Assembly: GCF_001039355.2 (NCBI RefSeq)
Contig: NW_019775493.1
Coordinates: 166,236 to 230,235, forward strand
Source: Lingula anatina
Taxonomy: Eukaryota > Brachiopoda > Lingulata > Lingulida > Lingulidae
Direction of reading: 5' to 3'
Length of the DNA: 64,000 bases
The notes under the pieces were generated by a model. That model worked only from the letters and a program-made list of their open reading frames with translations, had not been told where the DNA came from and did no database searches. The position numbers and the translations under genes are program-made. Shown one piece after another: positions 63,729 through 64,000 of this stretch. Within the stretch, counting starts at the first letter, position 1; each line of letters opens with the position of its first letter.

Positions 63729-64000
63729 TGTTTACAATTTGTGAACTTTGAGCATAGGGAGCATTCAGATAAACACATCATACTAGTTGGGTCTGTCCAA
63801 CTCAGCGGGGACTCTCAATAAGTACAATTGGCTTAAATGAATGACATGCCTCCTCAAACTGCTAGGGGGTAACTTTCTTTTGCGCTTGCCATCCCTGCAC
63901 ATGTTAATTAAAGCAGACTTTACACTAGAAATTATTGGACCAGGGTCCTGGCATCATGAACTGGGATTTACCTGGAGGAGTGCTGTAAGCTGTCAGGAAG
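63157..64000 (-). CDS. second caspase gene, last two exons (runs off the window)
   Basis: Minus-strand exon 63395-63157 is intact and in frame: GFSSSKGSRGSYFIRSLC, then KKKQVPVIVSKLTKL and stop. It is 15 bases shorter than the A and B versions (loss of FTSKT within EFTSKTYSPT). The preceding exon ends at 63972 (FLTAYSTPPG before GTAAAT) and continues past 64000. Retention of frame and splice sites despite many substitutions suggests a functional paralogue. The acceptor of the last exon is weaker (TTGAAG instead of TTGTAG). Confidence 0.8.
63664..63725. repeat. (AT)n microsatellite at an assembly join
   Basis: A long AT run just after the n at 63651, with the same flank on both sides; a shorter AT run precedes the n. 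Confidence 0.95.

Larger units (their letters stand above)
61320..63820. repeat. segment C of the peptidase/caspase repeat
   Basis: Starts at CCGAACAAAGAACGCCGAGA, equivalent to about 50293 in A, so M13 intron 1 and exon 2 are not included. It is visibly more diverged from A and B than they are from each other. The n at 63651 lies between two copies of the ATATCAGTGTTTACAATTTG flank. Sequence to 64000 continues the homology with 57580-57770. Confidence 0.85.

Noticed and set aside
1-64000. CRISPR arrays, operons, tRNA or rRNA genes
   Set aside because: The genome is eukaryotic. Repeats found are microsatellites, minisatellites or duplications, and I could not support any tRNA cloverleaf or rRNA segment by eye.

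Overview
This is a window of a nuclear genome from an animal, not a prokaryote. Genes are split by many GT-AG introns and the intergenic DNA is AT-rich and full of microsatellites. It holds animal-specific families: a BMPER/Crossveinless-2 BMP modulator, an M13 (neprilysin/ECE-like) peptidase and a caspase. Small DNA-transposon debris and apparent allelic differences between unmerged segments fit a highly heterozygous non-vertebrate bilaterian, probably marine. The species cannot be named from the sequence alone. Five single-base 'n' characters (15588, 36838, 38846, 52691, 63651) mark assembly joins. Four of the five sit between near-identical flanks, so part of the apparent duplication is probably artefact.

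Layout. 1-3.44 kb is gene-free upstream DNA. 3.6-19.4 kb (+) is a complete 12-exon BMPER/CV-2 gene with signal peptide, five VWC domains, a GDPH site, VWD and C8, but no TIL domain. 19.4-22.5 kb holds its 3' flank, a 168-bp hAT-like MITE and a degraded Tc1-like transposase. 22.56-25.69 and 27.47-30.02 kb are two copies of a duplicated cassette around a single-exon type II membrane protein that resembles the GH130/GT108 mannoside-active beta-propellers. The second copy has lost its start and membrane anchor. Between the copies lie another Tc1 relic and a MITE-like palindromic segment. 31.1-33.7 kb (-) is an unrecognised three-coding-exon membrane protein. A paralogue with a premature stop follows at 35.7-36.5 kb and is repeated almost identically after the n at 36838.

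39.5-50.9 kb (-) is a complete 19-exon M13 metallopeptidase of 761 residues. Upstream of it on the same strand is a caspase gene (57.2-61.0 kb), whose last exon lies inside the DNA that repeats three times (A about 47.5-52.7, B about 52.7-57.6, C about 61.3-64 kb). A and B are best explained as unmerged haplotypes. C is an older paralogous copy with a frameshifted peptidase exon 1 and the intact end of a second caspase gene that runs off the window.

Most interesting points: two tandem, homologous, phase 1-1 exons in the caspase that look like mutually exclusive alternatives; a caspase C-terminus that lies within a tandem-repeat array; the TIL-less BMPER; the recently duplicated Golgi-type enzyme; and the uncharacterised membrane-protein pair.
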